Positions 7,401-15,167 of a stretch of 64,000 nucleotides of DNA are shown here, piece by piece (position 1 is the stretch's first letter; every line of letters begins with the position of its first letter). The notes below the pieces were generated by a model. The model was not told the origin of the DNA. It searched no databases and worked only from the letters and a program-made list of their open reading frames with translations. The stretch spans positions 1-64,000 of the forward strand of contig CATOSK010000010.1 of NCBI GenBank assembly GCA_951812535.1, in the 5' to 3' direction. This stretch comes from an uncultured Dehalococcoidia bacterium (GTDB lineage: Bacteria; Chloroflexota; Dehalococcoidia; Lucifugimonadales; UBA3495). The position numbers and the translations under genes are program-made.

Positions 7401-8243
7401 CTAATCGAATTCGAGCCCCATCTTGAACTGACCCGAGGCCGTCCTCTTGGAAACAGCATCCCTCAAACGCTTACCAAGAGGATTTTTGCTCCCGAAGATG
7501 ATGTGGTATAGAGGGGTGTTTTTGGAATTGGTGACCGGAATATCATCAGCCACATGATGATAGCCAATCCCACGCAATTGAGATTCATAATGATCCAACA
7601 ACATGCGGACGCTCACTTCTCCACCATCATCAAAGCCAAAGAAGTCACGGTGACCGCAGGGGAGATTCAGGAAAGAATCCAACCTATGAAGAGGATGGAG
7701 CCAGTCCCGCTTTAAGTCCCCAATGTTGAAATTCACGAGAACATCCATCCGCCGCCCCTGGGTCAGCCTTTCGAGACTACGAAAGGAAAAATCCCAAGCC
7801 CAAGGATCAAGAAAAGCAAACCCGAGAGAACTGCGCGCAGGAGGCAAGTCCATCAAAATATCTCCAACGACATCATCGGCCTCACCAACATAGAAATGGA
7901 AATTATCCTCCGGCAGCCCAGCACCGCTGAGCCGCCCCTTCAAGGCATCCAAGAAAACTGAATTGCTGTCAGCCAAGTAAAAGTGATCAAAGGGCATCTC
8001 CGAAGCAACCAAGGGAGAACCCGCGATTTCCTCGCCACTATCCCTGAGAATACACTTGCCAGGACCACTGAACAGGTCAACGTAATAGATCCCGTCATCC
8101 CACTTGCCCTTCATCGCACGAGCAAATATGTCGGCAATGCTGCGCAACTGGAACTGCTTCTCACGAGAATGACCAGCAACACTGAGTGCAGGTAACCCAT
8201 CCGAAGCAATGAAAATGTCTTGTCCCCTTCCCCCAGCAACCAC
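7401..8243 (-). CDS. tcmP: Three-Cys-motif partner protein TcmP-like
   Basis: 280 residues with TcmP features: YYVDLFSGPGKCILRDSGE near the N-terminus, LADSNSVFLDALKGRL, and FAFLDPWAWDFSF. The first of these resembles a SAM-methyltransferase motif I, and the DPW block resembles a motif IV, so a Rossmann methyltransferase-like fold is likely. TcmP proteins were named for being encoded beside the Gp37/Gp68 'three-Cys-motif' protein, and that neighbour is present 32 bp upstream in the same direction. The biochemical function of the pair is not established. Linkage to a recombinase relic at 9440-9870 suggests mobile-island cargo. Confidence 0.82.
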   Translation of the reverse strand: MVAGGRGQDIFIASDGLPALSVAGHSREKQFQLRSIADIFARAMKGKWDDGIYYVDLFSGPGKCILRDSGEEIAGSPLVASEMPFDHFYLADSNSVFLDALKGRLSGAGLPEDNFHFYVGEADDVVGDILMDLPPARSSLGFAFLDPWAWDFSFRSLERLTQGRRMDVLVNFNIGDLKRDWLHPLHRLDSFLNLPCGHRDFFGFDDGGEVSVRMLLDHYESQLRGIGYHHVADDIPVTNSKNTPLYHIIFGSKNPLGKRLRDAVSKRTASGQFKMGLEFD

Positions 8244-8275
8244 TTTCCAACCTCCAGAGAACTAGAACAACAGAA

Positions 8276-9019
8276 TCAGGGAGACTGGCGACCGGCAAAG
8301 ATACCTGGCATTTCGCTGTATTTCTCCCCACCCAGATCGCGGCCGCGTGACTTCGGCCTGAACCCACCCCACTGCTTGAAGAAGAAAGGAACCTGTCTAC
8401 CGTCACACAAGTCGCGGATCTCAACCACCCAGGTCGGGTCAATGTAGCGAGCACAAGGACCGCTTTCTCCACCAACGATAACCCAGTGTATCCCGGACAA
8501 GTCAACTTCTCCGAGAGATTCCAGCAAGGGTTCCATGGAAAGAAAACGGACTTCGACTGGAGAATCCTGGAGATGCTTGACGCGGGAAAGCGCCTTCCGG
8601 TCTTCGACGCTGACGCCGCACCAGATATGTTTCGGAACGGTGGAACCAGCATAGCGCCGGAGCAAATAGTTCCTCATCAAGGAGCTCCGCTTGGTAAGTA
8701 CCTGGAAGAAATGGTGATCGGCTTCTTCCATGACATCAAACACCCGATCGACGAATTCCCAAGGGACGTCCTTGTGGAATAAATCGCTCATCGAGTTGAC
8801 GAACACCAAGCGGGAGCGCTGCCAGCGCAGGGGTTGATCAAGCCTCTCCGGCCGCAGAGTTAAATCGAAACCTGACTCATAGGGATGACCTACAACGCCT
8901 CGAAAGCGCTCTGCAAAGCGGGCAGCATAGCAGTTGTCGCATCCCCTAGAAACCTTTGTGCATCCAGTGACAGGGTTCCAAGTAGCATCAGTCCACTCGA
9001 TCCCGGTCCTGTCAGCCAT
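8276..9019 (-). CDS. Phage Gp37/Gp68-family (DUF5131) protein
   Basis: 247 residues starting MADRTGIEWTDATWNPVTGC. The three-Cys cluster G-C-TKVSRG-C-DN-C-YA is the hallmark and resembles an iron-sulfur cluster site like that of radical SAM enzymes. Other family blocks present are FVNSMSDLFHKDVP, QVLTKRS, IWCGVSVED, FLSMEPLLE, WVIVGGESGP and PFFFKQWGG. An upstream in-frame extension to 9340 exists but carries no homology, so the ATG at 9019 is used. It forms an operon with tcmP downstream. The family is found in phages and mobile islands; its substrate is unknown, and the name reflects its first phage members only. Confidence 0.88.
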   Translation of the reverse strand: MADRTGIEWTDATWNPVTGCTKVSRGCDNCYAARFAERFRGVVGHPYESGFDLTLRPERLDQPLRWQRSRLVFVNSMSDLFHKDVPWEFVDRVFDVMEEADHHFFQVLTKRSSLMRNYLLRRYAGSTVPKHIWCGVSVEDRKALSRVKHLQDSPVEVRFLSMEPLLESLGEVDLSGIHWVIVGGESGPCARYIDPTWVVEIRDLCDGRQVPFFFKQWGGFRPKSRGRDLGGEKYSEMPGIFAGRQSP

Positions 9020-9439
9020 AAATCCCCCAATTCCAGTGCGGCTCAAAGAGCTACGCCCCGAAATAATAACAAAAAGGAAAGGTCGTAGGATTGAGATGAC
9101 ACAAGAAGAAGTAACATTGCGGGCAACCAACCCCGAACCGACAAACCCCTGCCCCCTACTCCGTTGTAACCGGCAGGCACCATTCCCGGGACTCTCCTGC
9201 CAAATGGGGTTCACCACGCTGCTGGCGGGGAGGGAATTCCGGAAGTTGCAGGGAGTAGACTCGTGGCGTTGAGATTGCCGGGACAGCGTGACATCCAACT
9301 GGATTATGGCTGGGACTTGGAGAGGATGCCTGCCCCCCAATCAGCATGATGTGATGGGGGAAGAGATCGTCGACCTCTCCAGTTCTGCGCCCGGCCCCTG
9401 GGTCAGGACGGAGGGTGCCGGGCAGATTACGACTCAAGA
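9020..9439. other. Intergenic, no gene recognised
   Basis: About 420 bp upstream of the Gp37/Gp68-like gene. It holds short open frames on both strands without recognisable motifs and probably contains that gene's promoter. No repeat or RNA was identified. Confidence 0.5.
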
Positions 9440-9870
9440 CGGACGCCTAGGCTGGGGCCAGCGGGATCACCAGCTCCAATGCGGAGGTCACCGTCCTTTA
9501 GGACGGTGGCCCCCTGCTTGGTCACAAAAGGCGCCCCGGACCTGCCGAAGGGATGGCCGACGGGATCCCGGATCGGCTCCAGCGCGAGCGTTGCTGGATC
9601 CGGGCCGCGACAATGCCCCTCAGGGTGTCCTCCGAATGGAGTGCCTGCTGGCAGTCATGCAGGTTCTGGGTGATGTCCTCAATCAAGCGATCCATGGACG
9701 GGGACACTTCCGGGTTCGTGACCGGCACCATGGTCACGCCGGCCTTCCGTAGTTCCCCCACGGTCGCGTGGAAATCCCCGATGTGTCGGCTCAGCTAGGA
9801 GAAACTTCCACGCCAACACGGTGTCTAAGTCGCGGTTCGCAGTCCTGTCATCAGCCAAGAGCACCTACGA
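9440..9870 (-). pseudogene. Serine recombinase relic
   Basis: Read on the minus strand, pieces in two frames spell the end of a resolvase catalytic domain and its linker: LADDRTANRDLDTVLAWKF, then, after a frameshift near 9785, SRHIGDFHATVGELRKAGV, MVPVTNPEVSPSMDRLIEDI, and EDTLRGIVAARIQ. The order and spacing match large serine recombinases (D-x-V-x-x-W/YKF-x-R, then R-x-x-GV-x-V-x-S, then E-x-x-S-E-x-L-x-R-G-M). No N-terminal catalytic serine region is recognisable. It sits between the TcmP/Gp37-68 pair and the tRNA-Ser half and may be the former integrase of that island. Confidence 0.6.
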
Positions 9871-10102
9871 AAAAGGAAGGGCTGAACCGTCCGCGTCGGC
9901 GACGTAACCGCGATAAAACGGAAGAGATGAAACCCCGAAACCGTCCAAGTGTGGGAAAAGCCTACGGGCACAAATTTGACATCCTCTTGACATCCACCCC
10001 GGTGGAGCTCCACGTTGCTCCATGCATGAAAGGACTGGAATCGTGTTCGCTCCATGCACCTCAGTGACGCTCAGAAGACGTCGAACATGAGTTCGGACGG
10101 AA

Positions 10103-10141
10103 TTTCAAGACCGGCGCAATCGTCCACTCTGCCATCCCTCC
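10103..10141 (-). other. 5' half of tRNA-Ser(UGA)
   Basis: On the minus strand, starting at 10141, the sequence reads GGAGGGATGGCAGAGTGG, a typical bacterial tRNA-Ser acceptor and D-arm. It then gives GCGCCGGTCTTGAAA, an anticodon 5' stem with loop CTTGAAA and anticodon TGA. After the loop, at 10103, the match ends: the expected ACCGG stem is replaced by TTCCG and no variable arm or T-arm follows. It is therefore a half tRNA. Its position beside a serine recombinase relic suggests an attachment-site scar. Confidence 0.5.
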
Positions 10142-10549
10142 ATTGGCCATCTGCGAGCCCGGAATCGGGCACCGGTCGCAGTTCGCCGTCCTCAATTGTC
10201 CGACTTGTGAATCCCTTTGTAAATCCAGGCCCGTCACTGGAGGGTGTTCACTCCTGCTCTGCCGGCCCATGCCCCGGATAACCGGGAACGCAGGGATTGG
10301 CGGGGAACTTCAGGAACAAACCGGGGAATAAACTGCCGGATTCAAAGCTGTTCTCCATTCAGCTCCATCTGAAGAGATGACTGAGCAGCACCTGCGGGCC
10401 GCGGCGCCCCAGGATTCCGCAGCCTTAACCGTGTACAATCCCCGTACTCCCTTCGGGTCCAGCAAGGCCACGTCGCGACAGCGAGTCCGTGAAGAATCCC
10501 GACGGGAATCCAACTGCAACCCAACGCTTGGGATTAGGTGTGATCTGGC
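10142..10549. other. Intergenic, no gene recognised
   Basis: About 400 bp between the tRNA-Ser half and the MetX-like gene. Short frames occur on both strands but show no family resemblance or strong ribosome-binding site. It presumably includes the promoter of the gene at 10550. Confidence 0.5.
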
Positions 10550-11563
10550 ATGACCGGCTACGAGATTTTCGACCTCGGCAACCTCTGGCTCCAGTCAGGC
10601 GCCACTTTGCGTGGAGCGAAGCTGGCGTACAAGACCTACGGAAGTCTCAACCGTGCCGGGAACAACGCCATAGTATTCCCCACCTTCTTCGGGGGGCAGC
10701 ACTACCAGAACGAAGCGGTCATCGGCCCGGACCACGCCTTGGACCCGGGGCGGTACTTCATCATAGTGCCCAACATGATGGGCAACGGACTGTCGTCGTC
10801 GCCTTCCAACACGCCAATGCCCTATGACCGGGCCCGTTTTCCGCACGTCTCGCTTTACGACAACGTCGCCAGCCAGCGCCGTCTCGTCACCGAAATGTTC
10901 GGTATCGAACGAATCGCTCTGGTGGTCGGTTGGTCGATGGGAGCGCAGCAGGCCTTCCAGTGGGGAAGCCTGTATCCCGGGATGGTGGAGCGCATTGCTC
11001 CCATCTGCGGGTCGGCGCGGACATCGAGGCACAATTTTGTGTTCCTGGAGGGCGTGAAAGCCGCGCTGACCGCCGATGATGCCTGGGACAACGGGTGGTA
11101 CGAGAAGCCGCCCTACAAGGGGCTGCGGGCCATGGGCCGCGTCTACGCCGGATGGGCCGTATCCCAGGCCTTTTACCGGGGAGAGGTGTATCTGGGCCTC
11201 GGCTATTCTTCCCTGGAAGACTATCTGGTGGCCTTCTGGGAGGGACGCCGCCTGGGGGCGGACGCCAACGATCTGCTGGCCATGATCTGGACCTGGCAGC
11301 ACGCCGATATAAGCGCCAACGAAGAGTCCAATGGGGACCTGCCCCGAGCCCTCGGAGCCATCACTTCAAGAGCCATCGTGATGCCGGGCCGCACCGACCT
11401 GTACTTCCCGCCCGAGGACAACGAGGCCGAGGTGGGCATGATGCCCAACGCCGAACTGCGGCCCATAGAATCCATCTGGGGTCACCTGGCGGGCGGACCG
11501 GGATACAATCCGGCCGATACGGCGTTCGTTGATGCGGCCCTCCGGGAGCTGCTGGAAAGCTGA
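10550..11563 (+). CDS. Homoserine O-acetyltransferase-like alpha/beta hydrolase
   Basis: 337 residues of the MetX-type alpha/beta hydrolase group. The N-terminal strand and LRGAKLAYKTYGSLN are typical (MetX starts with a similar AYETYG block). The nucleophile elbow is GWSMG with Ser129. The acid is in the MPGRTDLYFPPED segment and the His in IWGHLAGGPG near the C-terminus. True MetX enzymes acetylate homoserine for methionine synthesis, but many shorter relatives are uncharacterised hydrolases or acyltransferases, and no other methionine gene is nearby, so the substrate is left open. The start ATG has only a weak AGGTG upstream. Confidence 0.8.
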   Translation: MTGYEIFDLGNLWLQSGATLRGAKLAYKTYGSLNRAGNNAIVFPTFFGGQHYQNEAVIGPDHALDPGRYFIIVPNMMGNGLSSSPSNTPMPYDRARFPHVSLYDNVASQRRLVTEMFGIERIALVVGWSMGAQQAFQWGSLYPGMVERIAPICGSARTSRHNFVFLEGVKAALTADDAWDNGWYEKPPYKGLRAMGRVYAGWAVSQAFYRGEVYLGLGYSSLEDYLVAFWEGRRLGADANDLLAMIWTWQHADISANEESNGDLPRALGAITSRAIVMPGRTDLYFPPEDNEAEVGMMPNAELRPIESIWGHLAGGPGYNPADTAFVDAALRELLES

Positions 11564-11898
11564 CCTGCCCGGGGCCTTCGCCCCTGTTTCCATCAACGCA
11601 GCCGGAGGATGGGCAGAAGCGGCCGGTAGCCACTCTAGTCCCTGTCGGCTGAGGCACCGAGCCCCCAAGGTGCCTTAGACAAGTTACCCAAGTTGGCGAC
11701 GGAGGGAGCGAGAGATTAGACTGTCCAGCCGCGGTTGTGCCGGCGGGTTGTCCGGCTTCAGTCATCCTCGGCAGGCACCACTTTTGGGGGTACGGTGGAA
11801 GGCTATATTCGTCCATGACAACTCGGCCCCTTCTTACGAATGGAGACGAAAGGCCCAGATGGGGTAAAATCGCCCCGACACCAGCCTTGGAGGACAAC
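11564..11898. other. Intergenic with two hairpins
   Basis: A short GC hairpin (GGGGC-CTTC-GCCCC, 11571-11584) followed by TGTTTC may terminate the upstream gene. A second hairpin, AGGCACC (11652-11658) paired with GGTGCCT (11669-11675), sits 220 bp upstream of the STAS gene. Neither matches a riboswitch I can recognise. Confidence 0.4.
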
Positions 11899-12240
11899 AT
11901 GGAGATAACCACCGAGATGGACAACGGCGCTGTGGTCGCCCGGATTTCGGGAAGAGTGGAGGGAGGTCTCGTTGCCACTCAGTTTACTGAGCAACTCCAT
12001 GCCGTCCTGGGGGACGGCGTTGGGGCTGTGGTGCTGGACTGCGAAGAGATGGCGTACATCAGCAGTTCCGGGCTCCGGGCCATTATCATGCTGGTCCGCA
12101 ACGCTCAAGACAGGAAAGTGCCGGTCGCGGCTTGCCGGATGATCCCCAACGTGCGGGACGTCTTCACCGTCAGCGGGTTCGACCGGATCGTGGACATTCA
12201 CGAGACCCGGGAGGAGGCCCTGAGAGCGGTGACCGAATGA
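11899..12240 (+). CDS. STAS-domain anti-sigma factor antagonist
   Basis: 113 residues, a single STAS domain of the SpoIIAA/RsbV type: ARISGRVEG, VVLDCEEMAYISSSGLRAI, and the C-terminal FTVSGFDRIVDIHETREEAL. The Ser-Ser-Ser at 55-57 includes the position phosphorylated by the partner kinase in this family. AGGA at 11891 supports the ATG at 11899 over longer in-frame extensions. The stop overlaps the start of the next gene (ATGA), an antagonist/anti-sigma pair that is translationally coupled. No sigma factor is adjacent, so the target of the switch is unknown. Confidence 0.88.
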   Translation: MEITTEMDNGAVVARISGRVEGGLVATQFTEQLHAVLGDGVGAVVLDCEEMAYISSSGLRAIIMLVRNAQDRKVPVAACRMIPNVRDVFTVSGFDRIVDIHETREEALRAVTE

Positions 12241-12683
12241 CCTCGGACGTACGCCTGCAGTTCGAACCCCGGGCCAACGGCTCGGCCGACCAGTCGGAGG
12301 TGCTGGGAGCTATCGCCGAGGCCCTGGATGGGCTGGCCGAACAGAAGGGCTTGGGGCAGGACACGGTTTTCCGCGCCAACCTTGCCGTGGAGGAATTGGT
12401 CTTGAACGCCATGGTCCACGGTGGCGCTTCGAGTGCCGCGCCGCCCCGCATGGATGTGGCGATGGCGTTGGGGCCCGATGGCCTGACCATTGAGGTTGGG
12501 GACAATGGACCCGCCTTCAACCCCCTGGAGGATGCCCCCCCGGCGCCCGATATCGGTCCGGGACAAGAACTTTCCATCGGCGGACTGGGAATCCACCTGG
12601 TGAAGAACATGGTGGACCGGATGAGCTACCGCCGGGTGGAGGGCTGGAACCGGATTACGATGGCCCTCGATGCCAAGAAGTAG
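12237..12683 (+). CDS. RsbW-like anti-sigma factor / serine kinase
   Basis: 148 residues with a GHKL ATPase fold: N box NLAVEELVLNAMVHG, G1 box EVGDNGPAFNP and G2 box GGLGIHLVKNMVD. The size and lack of other domains fit the RsbW/SpoIIAB group, which binds a sigma factor or, in partner switches, phosphorylates the STAS antagonist. It overlaps the STAS gene by four bases. It may control a general stress or envelope response, but the regulated sigma factor is not in the window. Confidence 0.88.
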   Translation: MTSDVRLQFEPRANGSADQSEVLGAIAEALDGLAEQKGLGQDTVFRANLAVEELVLNAMVHGGASSAAPPRMDVAMALGPDGLTIEVGDNGPAFNPLEDAPPAPDIGPGQELSIGGLGIHLVKNMVDRMSYRRVEGWNRITMALDAKK

Positions 12684-12773
12684 TAGCGCCGGTTCCAATT
12701 GCCGGTTACCGGCGCACGGAGCGGCCACACTCCGGGATGCAAGTCGCCAAGGGCTCCCCGCCAACGGGAATGG

Positions 12774-13628
12774 TCAGCTGAATTCCAGGTCCAGGCTTAT
12801 GTCCAGGGCACTGGTGGAGTGGGTCAGGCTTCCAACGGATATGAGGTCCACCCCGGTCTCGGCCACATCGCGCACGGTCTCCAAGTTAATCCCTCCGGAA
12901 GCTTCAACCACCGCGCGGCCGTCGACGATGGACATGGCTTCCCGCATGGTCTCCACCGGCATGTTGTCCAGCATGATGATGTGGGCCCCGGCGTCCAGGG
13001 CTTCCCTGAGCTGTTCCAGGGTTTCCACCTCGACTTCGACCCGAATAGTGTGAGACGCCCGGGCGATGGCCGTCCGCACCACGTCTCCCAGGCCCATTTC
13101 CCGGGACCTCAGGGCTTCGATGTGGTTGTCCTTGATGAGGATGCCGTCGGCCAGGTTGAGCCGGTGGTTATGACCGCCGCCCATCCGCACCGCGTATTTG
13201 TCCAGGTAGCGGTGCCCCGGCGCGGTCTTGCGGGTGTCCACGATGCGGGCGGCGCACCCCTCTACGGCCTGCACGTAGCGGTTGGTGTCGCTGGCGATGC
13301 CGCTCATGCGCTGCATGAAATTAAGGGCCACCCGCTCTGCCTTGAGGATGCTGGCCGCGCAGCCCTCGACCCGGGCGATTTCGTCCCCCGGGGACACCGG
13401 AGAACCGTCCGCCATCCGCACCTCGACTTCCAGCGAAGGGTCCACCCGGTGAAACACGGATTTCGCCACATCCACGCCCGCTGCGACCCCGACGGCCTTG
13501 GCCCGCAGGGCGCCGGCGGCCCGAATGTCAGGCGGGATCAATGTTCCCGTAGTTGGATCGTTAAATGCCTGGTCCTCCGAGAGGGCGGCGTCAATCAGGG
13601 TGTAAACCTCGGGCGGCAGCTGGCTCAC
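12774..13628 (-). CDS. nadC: Nicotinate-nucleotide pyrophosphorylase (carboxylating)
   Basis: 284 residues, the normal length of quinolinate phosphoribosyltransferase, which makes nicotinic acid mononucleotide from quinolinate and PRPP. Diagnostic blocks are all present: ERVALNFMQRMSGIA, DTRKTAPGHR (usually DTRKTTPG), YAVRMGGGHNHRLNL, ILIKDNHI, VEVEVET, IMLDNM and EASGGIN. The start is a GTG at 13628, whose bases overlap the stop codon of the nadB remnant (GTGA). Its usual operon partner nadA is upstream on the same strand, but a terminator and the nadB remnant lie between, so nadC may depend on its own promoter. Confidence 0.95.
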   Translation of the reverse strand: MSQLPPEVYTLIDAALSEDQAFNDPTTGTLIPPDIRAAGALRAKAVGVAAGVDVAKSVFHRVDPSLEVEVRMADGSPVSPGDEIARVEGCAASILKAERVALNFMQRMSGIASDTNRYVQAVEGCAARIVDTRKTAPGHRYLDKYAVRMGGGHNHRLNLADGILIKDNHIEALRSREMGLGDVVRTAIARASHTIRVEVEVETLEQLREALDAGAHIIMLDNMPVETMREAMSIVDGRAVVEASGGINLETVRDVAETGVDLISVGSLTHSTSALDISLDLEFS

Positions 13629-13771
13629 GGCCCAACCTCCTTGAATCTCTGGTCCATGTCCTGTTCCAGGACGATGTGGCGGTTCCAGTCCGTCACCGGT
13701 TCAGGAAAGTCCTCCCGGTGGTGGGAACCCTGCTTTCCTCTGATGATGTAGTCGTAGTCGCTGCTGTTCAG
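13625..13771 (-). pseudogene. nadB: L-aspartate oxidase-like C-terminal remnant
   Basis: On the minus strand, a frame of about 49 codons reads SDYDYIIRGKQGSHHREDFP then EPVTDWNRHIVLEQDM and stops at a TGA overlapping the nadC GTG. This matches the C-terminal ES-RG-x-H-x-REDFP...W-x-x-H block of L-aspartate oxidase and related flavoproteins. The remaining 450 or so residues, including the FAD domain, are absent; upstream is only the nadA terminator. The overlap with nadC looks like the original operon junction, so an internal deletion of nadB is the simplest explanation. Confidence 0.6.
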
Positions 13772-13827
13772 CGGATGTACGCTATGACTTTGGGGCCTCG
13801 GCAAGGCGGGAGAAATTTAGGGGATTA

Positions 13828-13864
13828 TAAACGAAACCCCGGCAGGGTGTGCGCCCTACCGGGG
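13828..13864 (-). terminator. Rho-independent terminator after nadA
   Basis: On the minus strand CCCCGGTAGGG pairs with CCCTGCCGGGG around a six-base loop, 11 pairs with one internal mismatch, and is followed by TTTCGTTTATAAT. It lies about 40 bp past the nadA stop. Confidence 0.75.
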
Positions 13865-13905
13865 GGGTCTGGTTGGTTCTCAGGAACTTGGCCGGCGTTG
13901 GACCG

Positions 13906-15114
13906 CTACCGGAGCTCCAGCATGCGTTCGAGGGCGATAGTGGACTGCTCCTTGATGTCCTCTGGGACCGTGATCTCGTTGACCACGTTTCCTTCGACCA
14001 GATTCTCCATCACCCACAGCAGATAGGCGGGATGTATGCGGTACATGGTGGAGCAGGGGCAGCTGACCGGGTCGAGGCAGAAAACGGTCTTGTCCGGGTT
14101 GTGGATGGCGAGCCGGTTGACCAGGCTGATCTCGGTGCCAACCGCCCAGGCGCTTCCCGCTGGGGCCTCGTTGATCGTCTTGCGGATGAATTCGGTGGAT
14201 CCGTTCATGTCCGCGGCCTGCACCGTCTCCATGGGACATTCCGGGTGGACCAGGACGTTCACGTCCGGGAAGCGTTCCCTTGCCGCGGCAATCTGCTGAG
14301 TGGTGAACCGGGTGTGGACCGAACAGTGTCCCTGCCACAGGACCATCCTGGCGTTGATTAGCTGCTCCGGAGTGTTCCCGCCCAGGGGCTTGAAGGGATT
14401 CCAGACCACCATTTCTTCCAGGGGGATCCCCAGCTTGAGGGCGGTGTTGCGGCCCAGGTGCTGGTCGGGAAGGAAAAGCACCCGTTGGGCGTTCTCAAAG
14501 GCCCACTCGAGGACGCGGGTCGCGTTGGACGAGGTGCAGACAGCCCCGTTGTTGCGCCCGCACAGGGCCTTGATCCCGGCAATCGAGTTCATGTAGGTGA
14601 CTGGAATGATCCCGCCGTGGTCGCCCAGCACGTCCCACAGGTCATCCCAGCCGTCCTCGACGTCTTCCATGGGGGCCATGTCCGCCATCGAGCAGCCGGC
14701 GGTGATATTGGGCAGGATTACCTTCTGGTGGGGGGCGCACAGGATACGGGCTGTCTCCGCCATGAAGTGGACGCCGCAGAAGACGATGTATTCGGCTTCG
14801 GGGCGGGACGCGGCTTCCTGGGACAGCAGGAAGGAGTCGCCCTGGAAGTCGGCGTACTTGATGATTTCTTCCCTCTGGTAGTGGTGGCCCAGCACCGTGA
14901 CGGTGGCGCCCAGTTTCTGCCGGGCGTCGTGAATGCGTTCGTCCAGTTCGGCGGCGCTGTATCTCAGGTATTCCGGCGGAATCTTCTGCCAGCGGACGTT
15001 GATCGCGATTTCTTCAGCCAAAGATTTGGCGGGCAACTCGTCGGCGGGTTTGCAGAAAGCCGCGTGCTCGATCTCGGTGATCGGAACGAAGGGTTTGCGG
15101 ACTCTTGTCGTCAT
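13906..15114 (-). CDS. nadA: Quinolinate synthase
   Basis: 402 residues. NadA condenses iminoaspartate with dihydroxyacetone phosphate using a [4Fe-4S] cluster. Visible family blocks: TVLGHHYQREEI, GDSFLLSQEA, YIVFCGVHFMAETA (first cluster Cys), ILPNITAGCSMADM, YMNSIAGIKALCG, CTSSNATRVLEW, FLPDQHLGRNTA, GHCSVHTRF (second Cys) and FCLDPVSCPCSTMYRIHP (third Cys region). The protein is longer than the roughly 300-residue short form because of an N-terminal extension, as in many long-form bacterial NadA. The terminator just downstream separates it from nadC. Its usual supplier of iminoaspartate, NadB, survives here only as a remnant. Confidence 0.96.
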   Translation of the reverse strand: MTTRVRKPFVPITEIEHAAFCKPADELPAKSLAEEIAINVRWQKIPPEYLRYSAAELDERIHDARQKLGATVTVLGHHYQREEIIKYADFQGDSFLLSQEAASRPEAEYIVFCGVHFMAETARILCAPHQKVILPNITAGCSMADMAPMEDVEDGWDDLWDVLGDHGGIIPVTYMNSIAGIKALCGRNNGAVCTSSNATRVLEWAFENAQRVLFLPDQHLGRNTALKLGIPLEEMVVWNPFKPLGGNTPEQLINARMVLWQGHCSVHTRFTTQQIAAARERFPDVNVLVHPECPMETVQAADMNGSTEFIRKTINEAPAGSAWAVGTEISLVNRLAIHNPDKTVFCLDPVSCPCSTMYRIHPAYLLWVMENLVEGNVVNEITVPEDIKEQSTIALERMLELR

Positions 15115-15167
15115 CTTGTGTCCTCACGGTCCCGGGCGGGTCAGCGCACCGGGCCTCCCGGTCAAAG

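Noticed and set aside
11640..11720. SAM-type riboswitch near the MetX-like gene
   Set aside because: The hairpins lie downstream of that gene, and no conserved riboswitch core was found.
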